Notes: a model not told the origin generated them from the letters alone. A stretch of 64,000 bases of DNA from Rhodospirillales bacterium (GCA_016712375.1 JADJRE010000006.1:62001-126000); one strand, 5' to 3'; positions 43,695-54,607 are shown, counted from the first letter of the stretch. Translations and numbers: made by a program.

Positions 43695-45653
43695 TTAGCC
43701 GGTCACGCGAAACAAGTACCAGGAGACGAGGATTAGCACCCCGATCAACATGGCAAAGGCGTAGTGAAAGATGTAGCCGGTCTGTAGCCGCGCCGCGCCG
43801 CGAGCAATGCGGACAGCGGTGGCGGCAACGCCGTCAGGGCCAACGCCGTCGATCAGCGCACCGTCGCCGCCCTTCCAAAGGCCACGGCCGATGCGGAACG
43901 CCGGGCTGACGATCACCGCGTTATACAGTTCGTCGAAGTACCATTTGTTGTAGAGAAACGCGTGCAGCGGACGGAAGCGGCGCGTCAGCATTTCCGGAAT
44001 GCCGGACGTGAACATGTACATCACGTAGGCGAGCGCGATGCCGGCGAGGCCCACTCCGAGCGGCGACAGCTTTACCCACAACGGCACGTCGTGCGCCGCC
44101 TCCACGGCAGGATGCACCGGCAGGATGACGATGGAGTCACGCCAGAAGCTGCCCCAGTGGTGGCCGACCATCGGCTCATAGGCGATGAACCCTGCGCACA
44201 CGGCTCCTACGGCCAGCACCATCATCGGGACCAGCATCACCTTCGGCGATTCGTGCACTCGCGCCATAACGCTGTCATCGGCGCGCGGCCTTCCATGGAA
44301 GGTCATGATCAGCAGGCGCCATGAGTAGAAGGCAGTCAGGAATGCAGCGGCAGCGCCAAACCAGAACGCGAGGTGGCCGACGAAGGTGTGGGAGCCCCAG
44401 GCAGATTCCAGAATGAAGTCCTTCGAAAAGTAGCCGGCGAACGGCCAGATACCGGCCAGCGCCAGGTTTCCGATCCACATCAGCGCGTAGGTCACCGGGA
44501 TCAGCTTCCACAAACCGCCCATCTTGCGCATATCTTGCTCGTCGGACATGGCGTGGATCACGGCGCCGGATCCCAGGAACAACAGCGCCTTGAAGAAGGC
44601 GTGCGTCATCAGATGGAAGATAGCCGCGTTGTATGCCGAGACGCCGCAGGCGAAGAACATGTAGCCGAGCTGCGAGCAGGTCGAATAGGCAATCACGCGC
44701 TTGATGTCGAACTGCGTGCAGGCGACCGTGGCGGCGAAAAGGCAGGTCAGGGCGCCGACAACGGTAACCATCGTAAGCGCCGCGTCCGACTCTTCGAACA
44801 ACGGCGAGCACCGGGCCACCATGAATACCCCGGCGGTAACCATCGTCGCCGCGTGGATCAGTGCCGAAACGGGGGTCGGCCCCTCCATCGCATCCGGCAA
44901 CCACGTGTGCAGCCCGAGCTGCGCCGATTTTCCCATCGCGCCAACGAACAGCAGCAGACAGATCAGGGTCAGCGCATGCAGTTCGGTGCCATACACCGAA
45001 ATCATCGTGTTCGCCTGACCCGGAGCGGCTGCGAAGATGGTGTCCAGGTGCACAGAGCCGAACAACAGGAAGGTGGCGAAGATGCCAAGCGTAAAGCCGA
45101 AGTCGCCGACCCTGTTGACGACGAACGCCTTGATCGCCGCGGCATTCGCCGACGGCCGGTCGTACCAGAAGCCGATCAGCAGGTAGGAGGCGAGGCCGAC
45201 GCCCTCCCAACCAAAGAACATCTGCACCAGATTGTCGGCGGTCACCAGCATCAGCATGAAGAAGGTGAACAGGTTCAGGTACGCCATGAACCGCGGGATG
45301 CTGCCGTCGTGGTGCATGTAGCCGATGGAGTAAACGTGCACCATTGCGGAGACGACGGTGACCACCAGCATCATCACTGCGGTCAGCGTGTCCACCTTCA
45401 GCGCCCATGACACCTGGAAGGTGCCGGATTCGATCCAGTTGAGGATGGTCACCGTGTGGGCGTTGCCCTGCACCGCCACGTTCCAGAAGACGATGAGCGC
45501 AAGGACCATCGAAGCAAGCAGCGCACCGCAGGTGATGCGTTGCGCCATGGCATCGATCCGGTGCTTTTTGTGCTTGTCCTCGGGATCGACAAACGCCAGC
45601 GCGCCGGCGATGATCGCGCCGAGCAACGGCAGAAAAACGACGGCCACCGTCAT
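43695..45653 (-). CDS. nuoL: NADH-quinone oxidoreductase subunit L
   Basis: The largest antiporter-like subunit of complex I, 652 residues, with the C-terminal extension that forms the long lateral helix. Motifs: FFGWEGVGLASYLLIGFWYD, MGKSAQLGLHTWLPDAMEGPTPVSALIHAATMV split by conserved Lys and His, FDIKRVIAYSTCSQLGYMFFA. The frame is intact. It begins 9 bases after nuoK. Confidence 0.97.
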   Translation of the reverse strand: MTVAVVFLPLLGAIIAGALAFVDPEDKHKKHRIDAMAQRITCGALLASMVLALIVFWNVAVQGNAHTVTILNWIESGTFQVSWALKVDTLTAVMMLVVTVVSAMVHVYSIGYMHHDGSIPRFMAYLNLFTFFMLMLVTADNLVQMFFGWEGVGLASYLLIGFWYDRPSANAAAIKAFVVNRVGDFGFTLGIFATFLLFGSVHLDTIFAAAPGQANTMISVYGTELHALTLICLLLFVGAMGKSAQLGLHTWLPDAMEGPTPVSALIHAATMVTAGVFMVARCSPLFEESDAALTMVTVVGALTCLFAATVACTQFDIKRVIAYSTCSQLGYMFFACGVSAYNAAIFHLMTHAFFKALLFLGSGAVIHAMSDEQDMRKMGGLWKLIPVTYALMWIGNLALAGIWPFAGYFSKDFILESAWGSHTFVGHLAFWFGAAAAFLTAFYSWRLLIMTFHGRPRADDSVMARVHESPKVMLVPMMVLAVGAVCAGFIAYEPMVGHHWGSFWRDSIVILPVHPAVEAAHDVPLWVKLSPLGVGLAGIALAYVMYMFTSGIPEMLTRRFRPLHAFLYNKWYFDELYNAVIVSPAFRIGRGLWKGGDGALIDGVGPDGVAATAVRIARGAARLQTGYIFHYAFAMLIGVLILVSWYLFRVTG

Positions 45654-45662
45654 CCCGGCCCC

Positions 45663-45974
45663 TCACCCTCTCATGGTGTTGATGTCTTCGACGGCGATGG
45701 TGCCGCGGATGCGGAAGTAGACGACGAGGATGGCCAGCCCGATGGCAGCCTCGGCCGCCGCCACAGTCAGCACAAACATGGCGAATATCTGGCCGATCAG
45801 ATTGTTCAAATGCATCGAGAAGGCGACAAGGTTGATGTTGACAGCCAGCAGCATCAACTCAATCGACATCAGAATGACGATGATGTTCTTCCGGTTGAGA
45901 AAAATGCCGAAAATGCCGATGGCGAACAGGATTGCCGCCACCCACAGGTAGTGCGCCAGGCCGATCGACAGCAT
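45663..45974 (-). CDS. nuoK: NADH-quinone oxidoreductase subunit K
   Basis: Small three-helix membrane subunit of complex I, 103 residues. IELMLLAVNINLVAFS carries the conserved membrane Glu; FVLTVAAAEAAIGLAILV holds the second. The ATG at 45974 overlaps the nuoJ stop by one base (TGATG), implying coupled translation; a GTG three bases earlier is a weaker alternative. Confidence 0.96.
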   Translation of the reverse strand: MLSIGLAHYLWVAAILFAIGIFGIFLNRKNIIVILMSIELMLLAVNINLVAFSMHLNNLIGQIFAMFVLTVAAAEAAIGLAILVVYFRIRGTIAVEDINTMRG

Positions 45975-46591
45975 CACAGGCCCTTTCCCGTCGGGATCTT
46001 ACGGATCTCGATAGAATCAGCGGGACGACGCGCGATCTGACGCCCGATGTTCTGCCGGCGCACGCCAGGACGACGCCGGTGGGTGAGCACGATGGCGCCG
46101 ATCATAGCGATCAGCAGGATCACGCCCGCCGCCTGAAACAGGTAGATGTAGTGGGTATAGAGAAGCTGGCCGAGCGCTTGGGTGTTGTTCACCTCGCTGA
46201 CCGGGGGCGTGATGGCGACCGTTGCGGTCGAGGACGCAATCGGCGACAGCTGCCAGCCTCCGAGGATGATCAGCAGTTCGACCAGCAGGATCAGCCCGAT
46301 CACGCCGCCGATTGGCAGGTAGCGGAGGAAGCCCTGGCGAAGCTCGGCGAAATTGATGTCCAGCATCATTACGACGAACATGAACATCACCGCCACCGCC
46401 CCCACATAAACGACGACGAGGATCATCGCGAGGAACTCGGCTCCCATCAGCACGAACAGGCCGGCGGCATTAAAAAACGCCAAAATCAAAAACAGTACGG
46501 AGTGCACGGGGTTGCGCGCGGACACCACCATCGCGCCCGAGACGATTGCGATCGCGGCGAAAACGTAAAAGGCGAGCGCAGGAACAATCAT
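45974..46591 (-). CDS. nuoJ: NADH-quinone oxidoreductase subunit J
   Basis: Membrane subunit of complex I, 205 residues, five membrane segments. It contains RNPVHSVLFLILAFFNAAGLF and the pi-bulge helix LVVYVGAVAVMFMFVVMML with VVYVGAVAVLF-type conservation. The hydrophilic C-terminal tail (RRRPGVRRQNIGRQIARRP) is typical. Frame intact. A 97-base gap separates it from nuoI, longer than other gaps in the operon. Confidence 0.96.
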   Translation of the reverse strand: MIVPALAFYVFAAIAIVSGAMVVSARNPVHSVLFLILAFFNAAGLFVLMGAEFLAMILVVVYVGAVAVMFMFVVMMLDINFAELRQGFLRYLPIGGVIGLILLVELLIILGGWQLSPIASSTATVAITPPVSEVNNTQALGQLLYTHYIYLFQAAGVILLIAMIGAIVLTHRRRPGVRRQNIGRQIARRPADSIEIRKIPTGKGL

Positions 46592-46688
46592 CGGTTTTCC
46601 GAATGGAACAGAGGCGGTGTGGGTGGTTGCGGCGGGTCCCGGTATGTCTCTTACCGCCGCCCCTTTCTGTCCGATCGTGACAGATCAG

Positions 46689-47177
46689 TCAACGGTATGG
46701 CGCGTCTGCCGCCAGATTAGAGGCTAATTCGGTTTCCCACCGGTCGCCGTTGGACAGCAGCTTCTCCTTGTCGTACAGCAGTTCTTCCCTCGTCTCAGTA
46801 GCGAACTCGAAGTTCGGTCCCTCGACGATCGCATCGACCGGACAGGCCTCCTGGCAATAGCCACAGTAGATGCATTTGACCATGTCGATATCGTACCGGG
46901 TCGTTCGCCGGCTGCCGTCCACCCGCGGTTCAGCCTCGATGGTGATTGCCTGAGCCGGGCAGATGGCCTCGCAAAGCTTGCAGGCGATGCATCGTTCCTC
47001 GCCGTTGGGATAGCGCCGCAGGGCATGTTCGCCCCGGAAACGCGGGCTGATCGGCCCCTTCTCGTAGGGGTAGTTCAGCGTCACCGTCGGCTTGAACATG
47101 TACCTGAATGTCAGCGCCAGACCAGAAACCAGTTCGGTCAGGAGCACGGCGCGTGCGGTGCGATCCATGAAGCTCAT
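46689..47177 (-). CDS. nuoI: NADH-quinone oxidoreductase subunit I
   Basis: Ferredoxin-like subunit of complex I carrying clusters N6a and N6b, 162 residues. Two Cx2Cx2Cx3CP sets are seen: CIACKLCEAICP and CIYCGYCQEACP. The ATG at 47177 (MSFMDRTARAV) is chosen because upstream sequence belongs to nuoH's end; ATG at 47168 is an alternative. YPYEKGPISPRFRGEHALRR is the conserved linker to the membrane arm. Gap of 14 bases from nuoH. Confidence 0.96.
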   Translation of the reverse strand: MSFMDRTARAVLLTELVSGLALTFRYMFKPTVTLNYPYEKGPISPRFRGEHALRRYPNGEERCIACKLCEAICPAQAITIEAEPRVDGSRRTTRYDIDMVKCIYCGYCQEACPVDAIVEGPNFEFATETREELLYDKEKLLSNGDRWETELASNLAADAPYR

Positions 47178-47191
47178 GGTGACAATATCCC

Positions 47192-48240
47192 TCAGCCGGC
47201 GCGCGCCGGCATCCAGCCAAACGCGAGCAGCGCGCCCGCGACGACGGCAACGGCGACCAGCGATATCGGCAGGAACACCTTCCACCCCAACCGCATCAGC
47301 TGGTCGTAACGATAGCGCGGCAGTGTCGCCCGCACCCAGAGGAAGACAAAGAGGCAGGCCGCGATTTTCAGCGCGAACCAGATTGGCCCAGGGATCCAGG
47401 TGAACGGCGCAATGTTGAACGGCGGCAGCCAGCCACCAAGGAACAGGACAGTGGTCATCGCCGACATCAGGATCATGTTGGCGTATTCGCCCAGGAAGAA
47501 CAGGGCGAAGGTCATCGCCGAATACTCGACGTTGTAGCCAGATACCAGTTCCGCTTCCGCCTCCGGCAGATCAAACGGATGCCGGTTGGTCTCCGCCAGA
47601 CCGGAGATGAAGAAGATAACCGCCATCGGCAGCAGAGGAAAAACGAACCAGTTAAAGATTCCCCACGACCCCGACTGAGCTTCGACAATCTGCGACAGAT
47701 TGAGCGAGCCGACGCACAACAGAACGGTGATGATGACGAAGCCGATCGAGACTTCGTACGACACCATCTGCGCCGCCGAGCGAATGGCGCCGAGAAACGC
47801 GTATTTCGAGTTGCTTGCCCAGCCGGCCATGATGATGCCGTAGACACCGAGCGAAGAAATCGCAAACAGGTAGAGAATGCCGACGTTGATGTCAGCGAGG
47901 ACCATCGGCGAGCCGTCACCGTGCCGTCCGAAGGAATCACCGCCCAGGCAACGAGCGCCAGGATGAAGGTGATCATCGGCGCGATGATGAACACGGCCCG
48001 GTTTGCACCGGTCGGGATGATCGTCTCTTTCAGGAACAGTTTCAACCCGTCGGCCATTGGCTGAAGCAGGCCGAAAGGTCCAACGACGTTCGGCCCCTTC
48101 CGCAGATGCATCGCGGCGATCACCTTGCGCTCGGCGAGCGTCAGGTAGGCGACCGCCAGCAGCAACGGGAGAACGATCGCCAAAATCTGAATGACGATCC
48201 AGGTGGTCGGCCAGATCCAGCCAGCCCAGAGTTCAGCCAT
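47192..48240 (-). CDS. nuoH: NADH-quinone oxidoreductase subunit H (one frameshift)
   Basis: Membrane subunit forming the quinone entry site, about 349 residues. The first part reads AYLTLAERKVIAAMHLRKGPNVVGPFGLLQPMADGLKLFLKE. The frame changes near 47912, probably one missing C, and resumes VLADINVGILYLFAISSLGVYGI, GLAETNRHPFDLPEAEAELVSGYNVEYS, and LPRYRYDQLMRLGWK. The start overlaps the nuoG end by 8 bases. Confidence 0.95.
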
Positions 48241-50300
48241 GGGTGCCCGTCTTCATGCCGGCGTTCCCTCCAAAGGCTTCGACGCATTTCGCCATCGTTA
48301 CCGAAGCCCGACAGATCGGATTGGTGAGATAATACGAATCGAAGTACGGGCGGAAGGGCGCCGCGCCGATCGCCCCGCCGACGCCGAAGCTTTCCCACGC
48401 AGCTGGCGTGACCACGTCCGGCGTCGCGAACACCGACGATGTCTCGGCCAGCAGCGCACGCACGTCGGCAAGAGTCGTTACCGGCAGCGTGTGGCCGATC
48501 ACCTCGGACAGCGCCCTGAGGATCGCCCAATCCTCACGCGCCTGACCGGGTGGTAAGCACGCGAAGTAAGCGCGCTGCACCCGGCCCTCGGTGTTGACGT
48601 ACGTCGCGTCCTTCTCGGCATAGGTGGCGCCCGGCAGAATGACGTCAGCCCGGTGAGCGCCAGCGTCTCCGTGATGACCCTGATAGACGACAAACGCATT
48701 ACCGAGCCGGCCTGTATCGATCTCGTCGGCACCCAACAGATAGACGACGTCGATCTCTCCGGCCTGCGCCCCTGCGAGAATACCTTTCATGTCGCGACCA
48801 CCCGGACCCGGCACCAGCCCGAGATCAAGACCACCGACGCGCGCTGCTGCCGTGTGCAGGATGTTGAAGCCGTTCCATCGCCGACCGCCGCCGGCCATGC
48901 CGGTGGCCTCGGCGAGCCGGCGCGCCGCGTCCAGTATCGCCGCACCGTCCGGCCGCGCCAGTGCCGCCTGGCCGACGATCAACATTGGCTTCTCCGCGTC
49001 GCGCAGCCTGTGCGCGAACGGATGATCCCCTGCGACCAGAGCATCGAGGATCCGCGGATCCTCGCCCAGATGCTGATAGTCGTAGGTCAGTTCCGCAGCT
49101 GGGCCCAGCACTGCTATCGCGAGATTGCCGGTCCGCCAGCGCTTGCGGATGCGGGCATTCAGAACCGCCGCCTCCATCCGAGGATTGGTCCCGATCAGCA
49201 GCAGCGCATCCGCCCGCTCTATGCCGGCGATCGTGGTATTGAAAAGGTAAGCCGCGCGCGGCGCGGCCGGCAGTGCCGCACCGTCCTGCCGACAGTCAAT
49301 ATGCGGCGATCCCAACGACTGCATCAGCTGCTTCAGCAGGAGCATGGATTCGGCGCATGCCAGGTCGCCGGTAATCGCGGCGATCCGCTCCCCCGCCACC
49401 CCCGCAAGCCGCTCGGCTATCTTGCTGAACGCCTCGCCCCAGCTGGCGGCACGCAGTTTGCCACCCTCGCGAACATAAGGCCGGTCGAGCCGCTGCCGAC
49501 GGAGGCCGTCACAGGCGAAACGGCTTTTGTCGGAAATCCACTCTTCGTTGATGTCCTCGTTGACCCGGGGAAGTACGCGCAGCACCTCGCTGGTGCGGGC
49601 ATCGATCCGAACATTGCAGCCGAGCGCGTCCATCACGTCGACGCTCTCGGTCTTCGACAGCTCCCACGGCCGGGCGACGAAGGCGTAAGGCTTGCTGGTC
49701 AGCGCACCGACCGGGCAGAGGTCGATGATGTTACCCGACAGCTCAGATGACAGCGCTTTTTCGACGTAGGTCGTAACCTCCATGTCCTCGCCGCGGCCGG
49801 TTGCACCAAGTTCGGGGACGCCCGCCACGTCCTGCGCGAAGCGGATGCAACGGGTGCAGTGGATGCAGCGCGTCATGAACGTCTTTACCAGCGGGCCGAA
49901 GTTCTTTCCGGCACGCGCGCTTGTTCTCGTGATAGCGGCCGCGGTCGAAGCCATAGTAGAGGGCCTGGTCCTGCAGTTCGCACTCGCCGCCCTGATCGCA
50001 GATCGGGCAGTCGAGCGGATGATTGATCAGCAGGAATTCCATCACCCCCTTGCGGGCGGCGTGCACCTTCGGCGTGTTGGTCTCAACCACCATGCCGTCG
50101 GCGGCAGGCATCGCGCAGGACGCGATCGGCTTCGGCGAACCTTGCATGCCCACCAGGCACATCCGGCAATTACCGGCAATCGCCAGCCGCTCGTGGTAGC
50201 AGAACCGCGGAATCTCGATGCCGACACTCTCACAAGCTTGCAATAAGGTCAGGCCCGCCGGCACCTCGACCTGTCGTCCGTCGATCGTCAACCTCGGCAT
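48233..50300 (-). CDS. nuoG: NADH-quinone oxidoreductase subunit G (one frameshift)
   Basis: Iron-sulfur subunit of the peripheral arm, about 689 residues. The first frame holds the 2Fe-2S ligands FCYHERLAIAGNCRMCLV and the HPLDCPICDQGGECELQD set. The frame shifts near 49915 after YHENKRA. The second frame continues NFGPLVKTFMTRCIHCTRCIRF, NIIDLCPVGALTSKPY and the molybdopterin-oxidoreductase-like domain, which binds no cofactor in complex I. Same order and spacing as other nuo genes. Confidence 0.95.
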
Positions 50301-50312
50301 CGCGCTGCGCCC

Positions 50313-51601
50313 TTATGCGGCCTGTTTGCTTTGGGAAGCCTGATACGCGACGATCCGACGTTCGAGTTCGGGGCGGAAATTGCGGATCAGGCCCTGAATT
50401 GGCCAAGCGGCGGCGTCACCGAGAGCGCATATCGTATGACCCTCGATCTGGCGCGTCACCTGGTCCAGCATGTCGATCTCTTCGAGACGCGCCCGGCCCT
50501 CCGTGATTCGCTCCATCACCCGCCAGAGCCACCCGGTGCCTTCACGGCAAGGTGTGCACTGGCCGCAGCTCTCGTGCTTGTAGAAGCGTGAGAACCGGGT
50601 GACCGCACGGACCAGGTCGGTAGACTTGTCCATGACGATCACGGCCGCCGTGCCTAGCCCGGACTTTGCCTGTTGCAGGCCGTCGAAGTCCATTCTCACC
50701 GTCTCGCACATCGAGCGGGGGAGAGCCGGCACAGATGAACCGCCGGGGATGATCGCCAACAGGTTGTTCCAGCCGCCACGCACACCACCGGCGTGCCGCT
50801 CGATCAGCTCCTTCAGCGGAATGCCCATTTCCTCTTCGACGGTGCACGGCTGGTTGACGTGACCGGAGATGTTGAACAGCTTGGTGCCCGTATTCTTCGG
50901 CCGGCCGATCCCGGCAAACCAGTCGCCGCCTCGTCGCATGATGGTCGGTACAACGGCGATCGTCTCGACGTTGTTTACCGTCGTCGGGCAACCGTAAAGG
51001 CCGACATTCGCCGGAAACGGCGGCTTGAGACGCGGCTGGCCTTTCTTTCCCTCCAAGCTCTCGATCAGGGCTGTCTCTTCACCGCAGATGTAGGCGCCAG
51101 CGCCGCGATGCACGTGGAGATCAAAAGCCCAGCCAGAACCGCAGGCGTCGCGACCAATGAAGCCGGCGGCATATGCCTCGTCAATCGCAGCTTGCAGTGC
51201 TTCCGCCTCGCGATAGAACTCGCCGCGGACATAGATGAACGCCGTGTGGACGCCCATGCCGACCCCGGCAAGGAGGCATCCTTCGATCAGTTTCTGCGGC
51301 TCGAACCGCATGATTTCCCGGTCCTTGAAGTACCGGGCTCGCCTTCGTCGGCGTTGACCACGAGGTAATGCGGCCGGTCAGTGACCTCTTTCGGCATGAA
51401 CGACCATTTCATGCCGGTCACGAAACCGGCACCGCCACGTCCCCGCAGCCCGGACTTGCGCACCTCATCGACGATCGCCATGCGGCCACGGGCGACGAGA
51501 TCTTTCGTTGCATCCCAATCACCCCGGGACTGCGCACCTTTCAGCCCGGGTTCGCCGAAGCCGTAGAGGTTGGTGAAGATCCGGTCTTGATCCTTCAGCA
51601 T
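50313..51601 (-). CDS. nuoF: NADH-quinone oxidoreductase subunit F (one frameshift)
   Basis: FMN and NADH-binding subunit, about 430 residues. The first frame contains SGLRGRGGAGFVTGMKW (NADH/FMN loop) and YLVVNADEGEPGT. A single G appears missing near 51333, after which the other frame gives IMRFEPQKLIEGCLLAGVG, GAGAYICGEETALIESLEG and CGQCTPCREGTGW for the 4Fe-4S cluster N3. The ATG at 51601 overlaps the nuoE stop by one base. Confidence 0.95.
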
Positions 51602-52242
51602 CAAGCCTCTCCGCTCTGGCTGTCAGGCCCGGTCGGCGCGCCGGGCATCGTCGTCAACGAGGTCAATCCGCCCACGGGTTCGGCGCCGCGGCGCCCTATT
51701 TGCGATCCTGCCTTCGGCTTCTCGCCGCGCGCCAAGGCTTCAAGGATCGCGGTCGTGCTCTCCGGCGTCAGATCTTCGTAGTAGTCATCACCGATCTGCG
51801 CCATCGGAGCGTTGACGCACGCGCCCAAACATTCGGCCTCGGACAGTGTAAATGCCCCGTCGGCAGTCGTCTCGCCGACCTCGATGCCAAGCTTGTTCCG
51901 GCACGCCGCCAGGATGTCGCTGGAGCCGCGCAGCCAGCAGGGGACATTGGTGCAAACTTCAACGTGATGCCGACCCATCGGCTGAAGCTTGAACATCGAG
52001 TAGAAGGTCGCGACTTCATAAACTCGCATATGCGGCATGTGCAGAAAATCGGCGACGTAATCGAGCGCCTGCAACGTCAGGAAGCCGCCGTTCTGGCGCT
52101 GCGCCAGATGCAGCAACGGCAGCACCGCGCTCGCCTCCCGTCCTGCGGGATACTTGCCGATATGGCCGCGCGCCACGTCCAAGTTCTCTTTGGAAAAAAC
52201 GAACGGAGGACCGGAGACTGCCACCTCGTTTTGTTCGGTCAT
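51601..52242 (-). CDS. nuoE: NADH-quinone oxidoreductase subunit E
   Basis: Thioredoxin-like subunit carrying 2Fe-2S cluster N1a; 213 residues. Ligands are CTNVPCWLRGS (Cx4C) and ECLGACVNAP (Cx3C). The N-terminal region SAVLPLLHLAQRQNGGFLT is typical. The C-terminus has a ~40-residue low-complexity extension (PVGGLTSLTTMPGAPTG) common in alphaproteobacteria. Overlaps the nuoD stop (ATGA). Confidence 0.96.
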   Translation of the reverse strand: MTEQNEVAVSGPPFVFSKENLDVARGHIGKYPAGREASAVLPLLHLAQRQNGGFLTLQALDYVADFLHMPHMRVYEVATFYSMFKLQPMGRHHVEVCTNVPCWLRGSSDILAACRNKLGIEVGETTADGAFTLSEAECLGACVNAPMAQIGDDYYEDLTPESTTAILEALARGEKPKAGSQIGRRGAEPVGGLTSLTTMPGAPTGPDSQSGEA

Positions 52243-53417
52243 CGATCGATCTCCCCGAAGACGATGTCGAGAGACCCTAGCACCGCGACGACGTCAGCGA
52301 GCATATGGCCGCGGCACAGGAAGTCCATCGCCTGCAGATGTGCGAAGCCGGGCGGACGGATCTTGCACCGGTAGGGCCGATTGGTGCCGTCGGCGACGAG
52401 ATAAACACCGAACTCGCCCTTCGGCGCTTCCACGACCGTGTAGGTTTCGCCCTCCGGCACGTGATAACCTTCAGTGTAAAGCTTGAAGTGGTGGATCAAC
52501 GCCTCCATCGAGTGCTTCATCTCGGCACGCGGCGGCGGCGCGATCTTGCGATCATCGACTCGCACGGGGCCGGATGGCATGTCCTTGAGGCACTGCTGGA
52601 TGATCTTCAGGCTTTCCCGCAGCTCGTACATCCGCACCAGGTAGCGATCGTAGCAGTCGCCGTGCTTGCCGACTGGTACGTCAAAGTCGACACGATCATA
52701 AGCGTCGTAAGGCTGCGACTTCCGTAAATCCCATGGAACGCCGCTTGCCCGCAGACACGGCCCGCTGAAGCCCCAGTCGAGCGCCTGTTCCGCATCGATG
52801 ATGCCGACGTCCACCGAGCGCTGCTTGAAGATGCGATTCTCCGTCAGCAGCTCCTCCAGATCGTTGATGCACTTCGGAAATTCTTCGGTCCACTTCCAAA
52901 TGTCTTCGGCGAGCCCTGAAGGCATGTCCAGCGCGACGCCGCCAGGACGAAAGTAGTTCATGTGCAGGCGGGCACCGCAAACCCGCTCGCAGAACTCCAT
53001 CAGGATTTCGCGCTGCTCGAACCCCCAAAGCATCGGCGTCATCGCACCGATGTCCATGGCGAAGGCGCAGACCGTAAAAATATGGTTCAGCACCCGGCCT
53101 ATCTCGGCGTACAGCACGCGAATGTATTGACCACGCGCTGGCGCCGTGATCCCCAGCAGCTTCTCCACCGCGAGCGCGAAGGCGTGCTCCTGATTCTGCG
53201 GCGAGACATAGTCGAGCCGGTCGAAATAAGGAACGGCCTGCAAGTAGGTCTTGTACTCGATCAGCTTCTCGGTGCCGCGGTGCAGCAGCCCGACATGCGG
53301 GTCGGCGCGCTCGATCGTCTCGCCATCCATCTCCAACACCAGGCGCAAAACGCCGTGTGCCGACGGATGCTGCGGCCCGAAGTTCAGGGTGAAGTTCTTG
53401 ATCTGCGTTTCGGCCAT
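52239..53417 (-). CDS. nuoD: NADH-quinone oxidoreductase subunit D
   Basis: Hydrogenase-like 49-kDa subunit lining the quinone cavity, 392 residues from the ATG at 53417. Conserved elements: LNFGPQHPSAHGVLRLVLE (quinone-binding His), GLLHRGTEKLIEYKTYLQAVPYFDRLDYVS, and the ending LADVVAVLGSLDIVFGEIDR. Frame intact. Its start overlaps the nuoC stop by one base, so translation is probably coupled. Confidence 0.97.
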   Translation of the reverse strand: MAETQIKNFTLNFGPQHPSAHGVLRLVLEMDGETIERADPHVGLLHRGTEKLIEYKTYLQAVPYFDRLDYVSPQNQEHAFALAVEKLLGITAPARGQYIRVLYAEIGRVLNHIFTVCAFAMDIGAMTPMLWGFEQREILMEFCERVCGARLHMNYFRPGGVALDMPSGLAEDIWKWTEEFPKCINDLEELLTENRIFKQRSVDVGIIDAEQALDWGFSGPCLRASGVPWDLRKSQPYDAYDRVDFDVPVGKHGDCYDRYLVRMYELRESLKIIQQCLKDMPSGPVRVDDRKIAPPPRAEMKHSMEALIHHFKLYTEGYHVPEGETYTVVEAPKGEFGVYLVADGTNRPYRCKIRPPGFAHLQAMDFLCRGHMLADVVAVLGSLDIVFGEIDR

Positions 53418-54031
53418 CAGTGCTTCCCGTCCGGCTTCGCCTTCTCGTCGCCCGGCAGAAATGCCTGCATCCCTTCCCACGGGCTGAGGAAGTCGAAGTT
53501 GCGGAAATCCTGCGGCAGCTTCACCGGATCATAGACAATGCGTTTCTGCTCGTCGTCCCAGCGAACCTCGACATAGCCAGTCAGCGGGAAATCCTTACGC
53601 AACGGATGCCCCTCGAAGCCGTAATCGGTGAGGATCCGTCGCAGGTCCGGATGCTCACTGAACAGGATCCCGTAGAGGTCCCAGGTCTCCCGCTCCCACC
53701 AGCCGGCGGAGCTGAAGAGCGGCGTGACCGTCGGCACAGGCGTTCTCTCGTCCGTACGAACCTTGACCCGGATGCGACGGTTATGAGTGAGGCTCAGCAG
53801 GTTGTAGACAACTTCGAAGCGCTCGGCGCGGCCCGGAAAATCGACACCGCATACATCCATCAGTTGCTTGAACTGGCAGTTGACGTCGTCGCGCAAGAAC
53901 CTCAGAGCGCGCGGCAGTGCGCTGCGCTGCACCACGACAGTCAGTTCATCGCGGTCGATGTTCACCGACTGCACCGTCTCGTGCAGCGCGGATTGCACGT
54001 ACTCGCCAAGATCGCGAAGCGCCAGATCCAT
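53417..54031 (-). CDS. nuoC: NADH-quinone oxidoreductase subunit C
   Basis: 30-kDa peripheral subunit of complex I, 204 residues; separate from NuoD as in alphaproteobacteria. Conserved blocks: FEVVYNLLSLTHNRRIRVKV, AGWWERETWDLYGILFSEHPDLRRILTDYGFEGHPLRKDFPL read in parts, and YDPVKLPQDFRNFDF. Frame intact; 24 bases after nuoB. Confidence 0.97.
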   Translation of the reverse strand: MDLALRDLGEYVQSALHETVQSVNIDRDELTVVVQRSALPRALRFLRDDVNCQFKQLMDVCGVDFPGRAERFEVVYNLLSLTHNRRIRVKVRTDERTPVPTVTPLFSSAGWWERETWDLYGILFSEHPDLRRILTDYGFEGHPLRKDFPLTGYVEVRWDDEQKRIVYDPVKLPQDFRNFDFLSPWEGMQAFLPGDEKAKPDGKH

Positions 54032-54055
54032 GATGTCCTGCGAGGTTGGTAACTG

Positions 54056-54607
54056 CTATCGCCACAACGTTCCGGTGCGCCGGATCTTCTTCTGCAGCAG
54101 CAAGACGCCGTAAACAAGCGCTTCCGCCGTCGGTGGACAGCCAGGCACGTAGATGTCGACCGGAACTACCCGATCGCAGCCACGCACCACCGAATAGGAA
54201 TAATGATAGTAGCCGCCGCCATTGGCACAGGACCCCATCGAGATCACATATCTCGGTTCTGCCATCTGGTCGTAGACGCGACGGAAGGCGGGCGCCATCT
54301 TGTTGGTCAGGGTGCCGGCAACGATGATCACGTCGGATTGGCGCGGACTTGGCCGCGGCACGACACCAAAGCGGTCGAGGTCGTAGCGGCTGACATAGGC
54401 GTGCATCATCTCAATGGCGCAGCAAGCGAGACCGAAGGTCATCGGCCACATCGATCCCGCACGCGCCCAATTCACCAGGTTGTCGACCTGGGTCAGCAGA
54501 AAACCTTTTTCCTGCACCGCATCGGTTACGCCCTTCCAAAGGTCGTCGACGTCACCGCTCTGTGGCACCGCCAGACCCGACTTGCTGGGGGTTTCGATCA
54601 TTCCCAT
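54056..54607 (-). CDS. nuoB: NADH-quinone oxidoreductase subunit B
   Basis: Carries cluster N2, the direct donor to quinone; 183 residues if started at 54607, or two fewer from the ATG at 54601. N2 ligands: the tandem cysteines in FGLACCAIEMM, then MGSCANGGGYYHYSYSV and YVPGCPPTAEAL. The 5' end overlaps the nuoA 3' end by about 10 bases. An upstream in-frame extension inside nuoA is not used. Confidence 0.96.
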   Translation of the reverse strand: MGMIETPSKSGLAVPQSGDVDDLWKGVTDAVQEKGFLLTQVDNLVNWARAGSMWPMTFGLACCAIEMMHAYVSRYDLDRFGVVPRPSPRQSDVIIVAGTLTNKMAPAFRRVYDQMAEPRYVISMGSCANGGGYYHYSYSVVRGCDRVVPVDIYVPGCPPTAEALVYGVLLLQKKIRRTGTLWR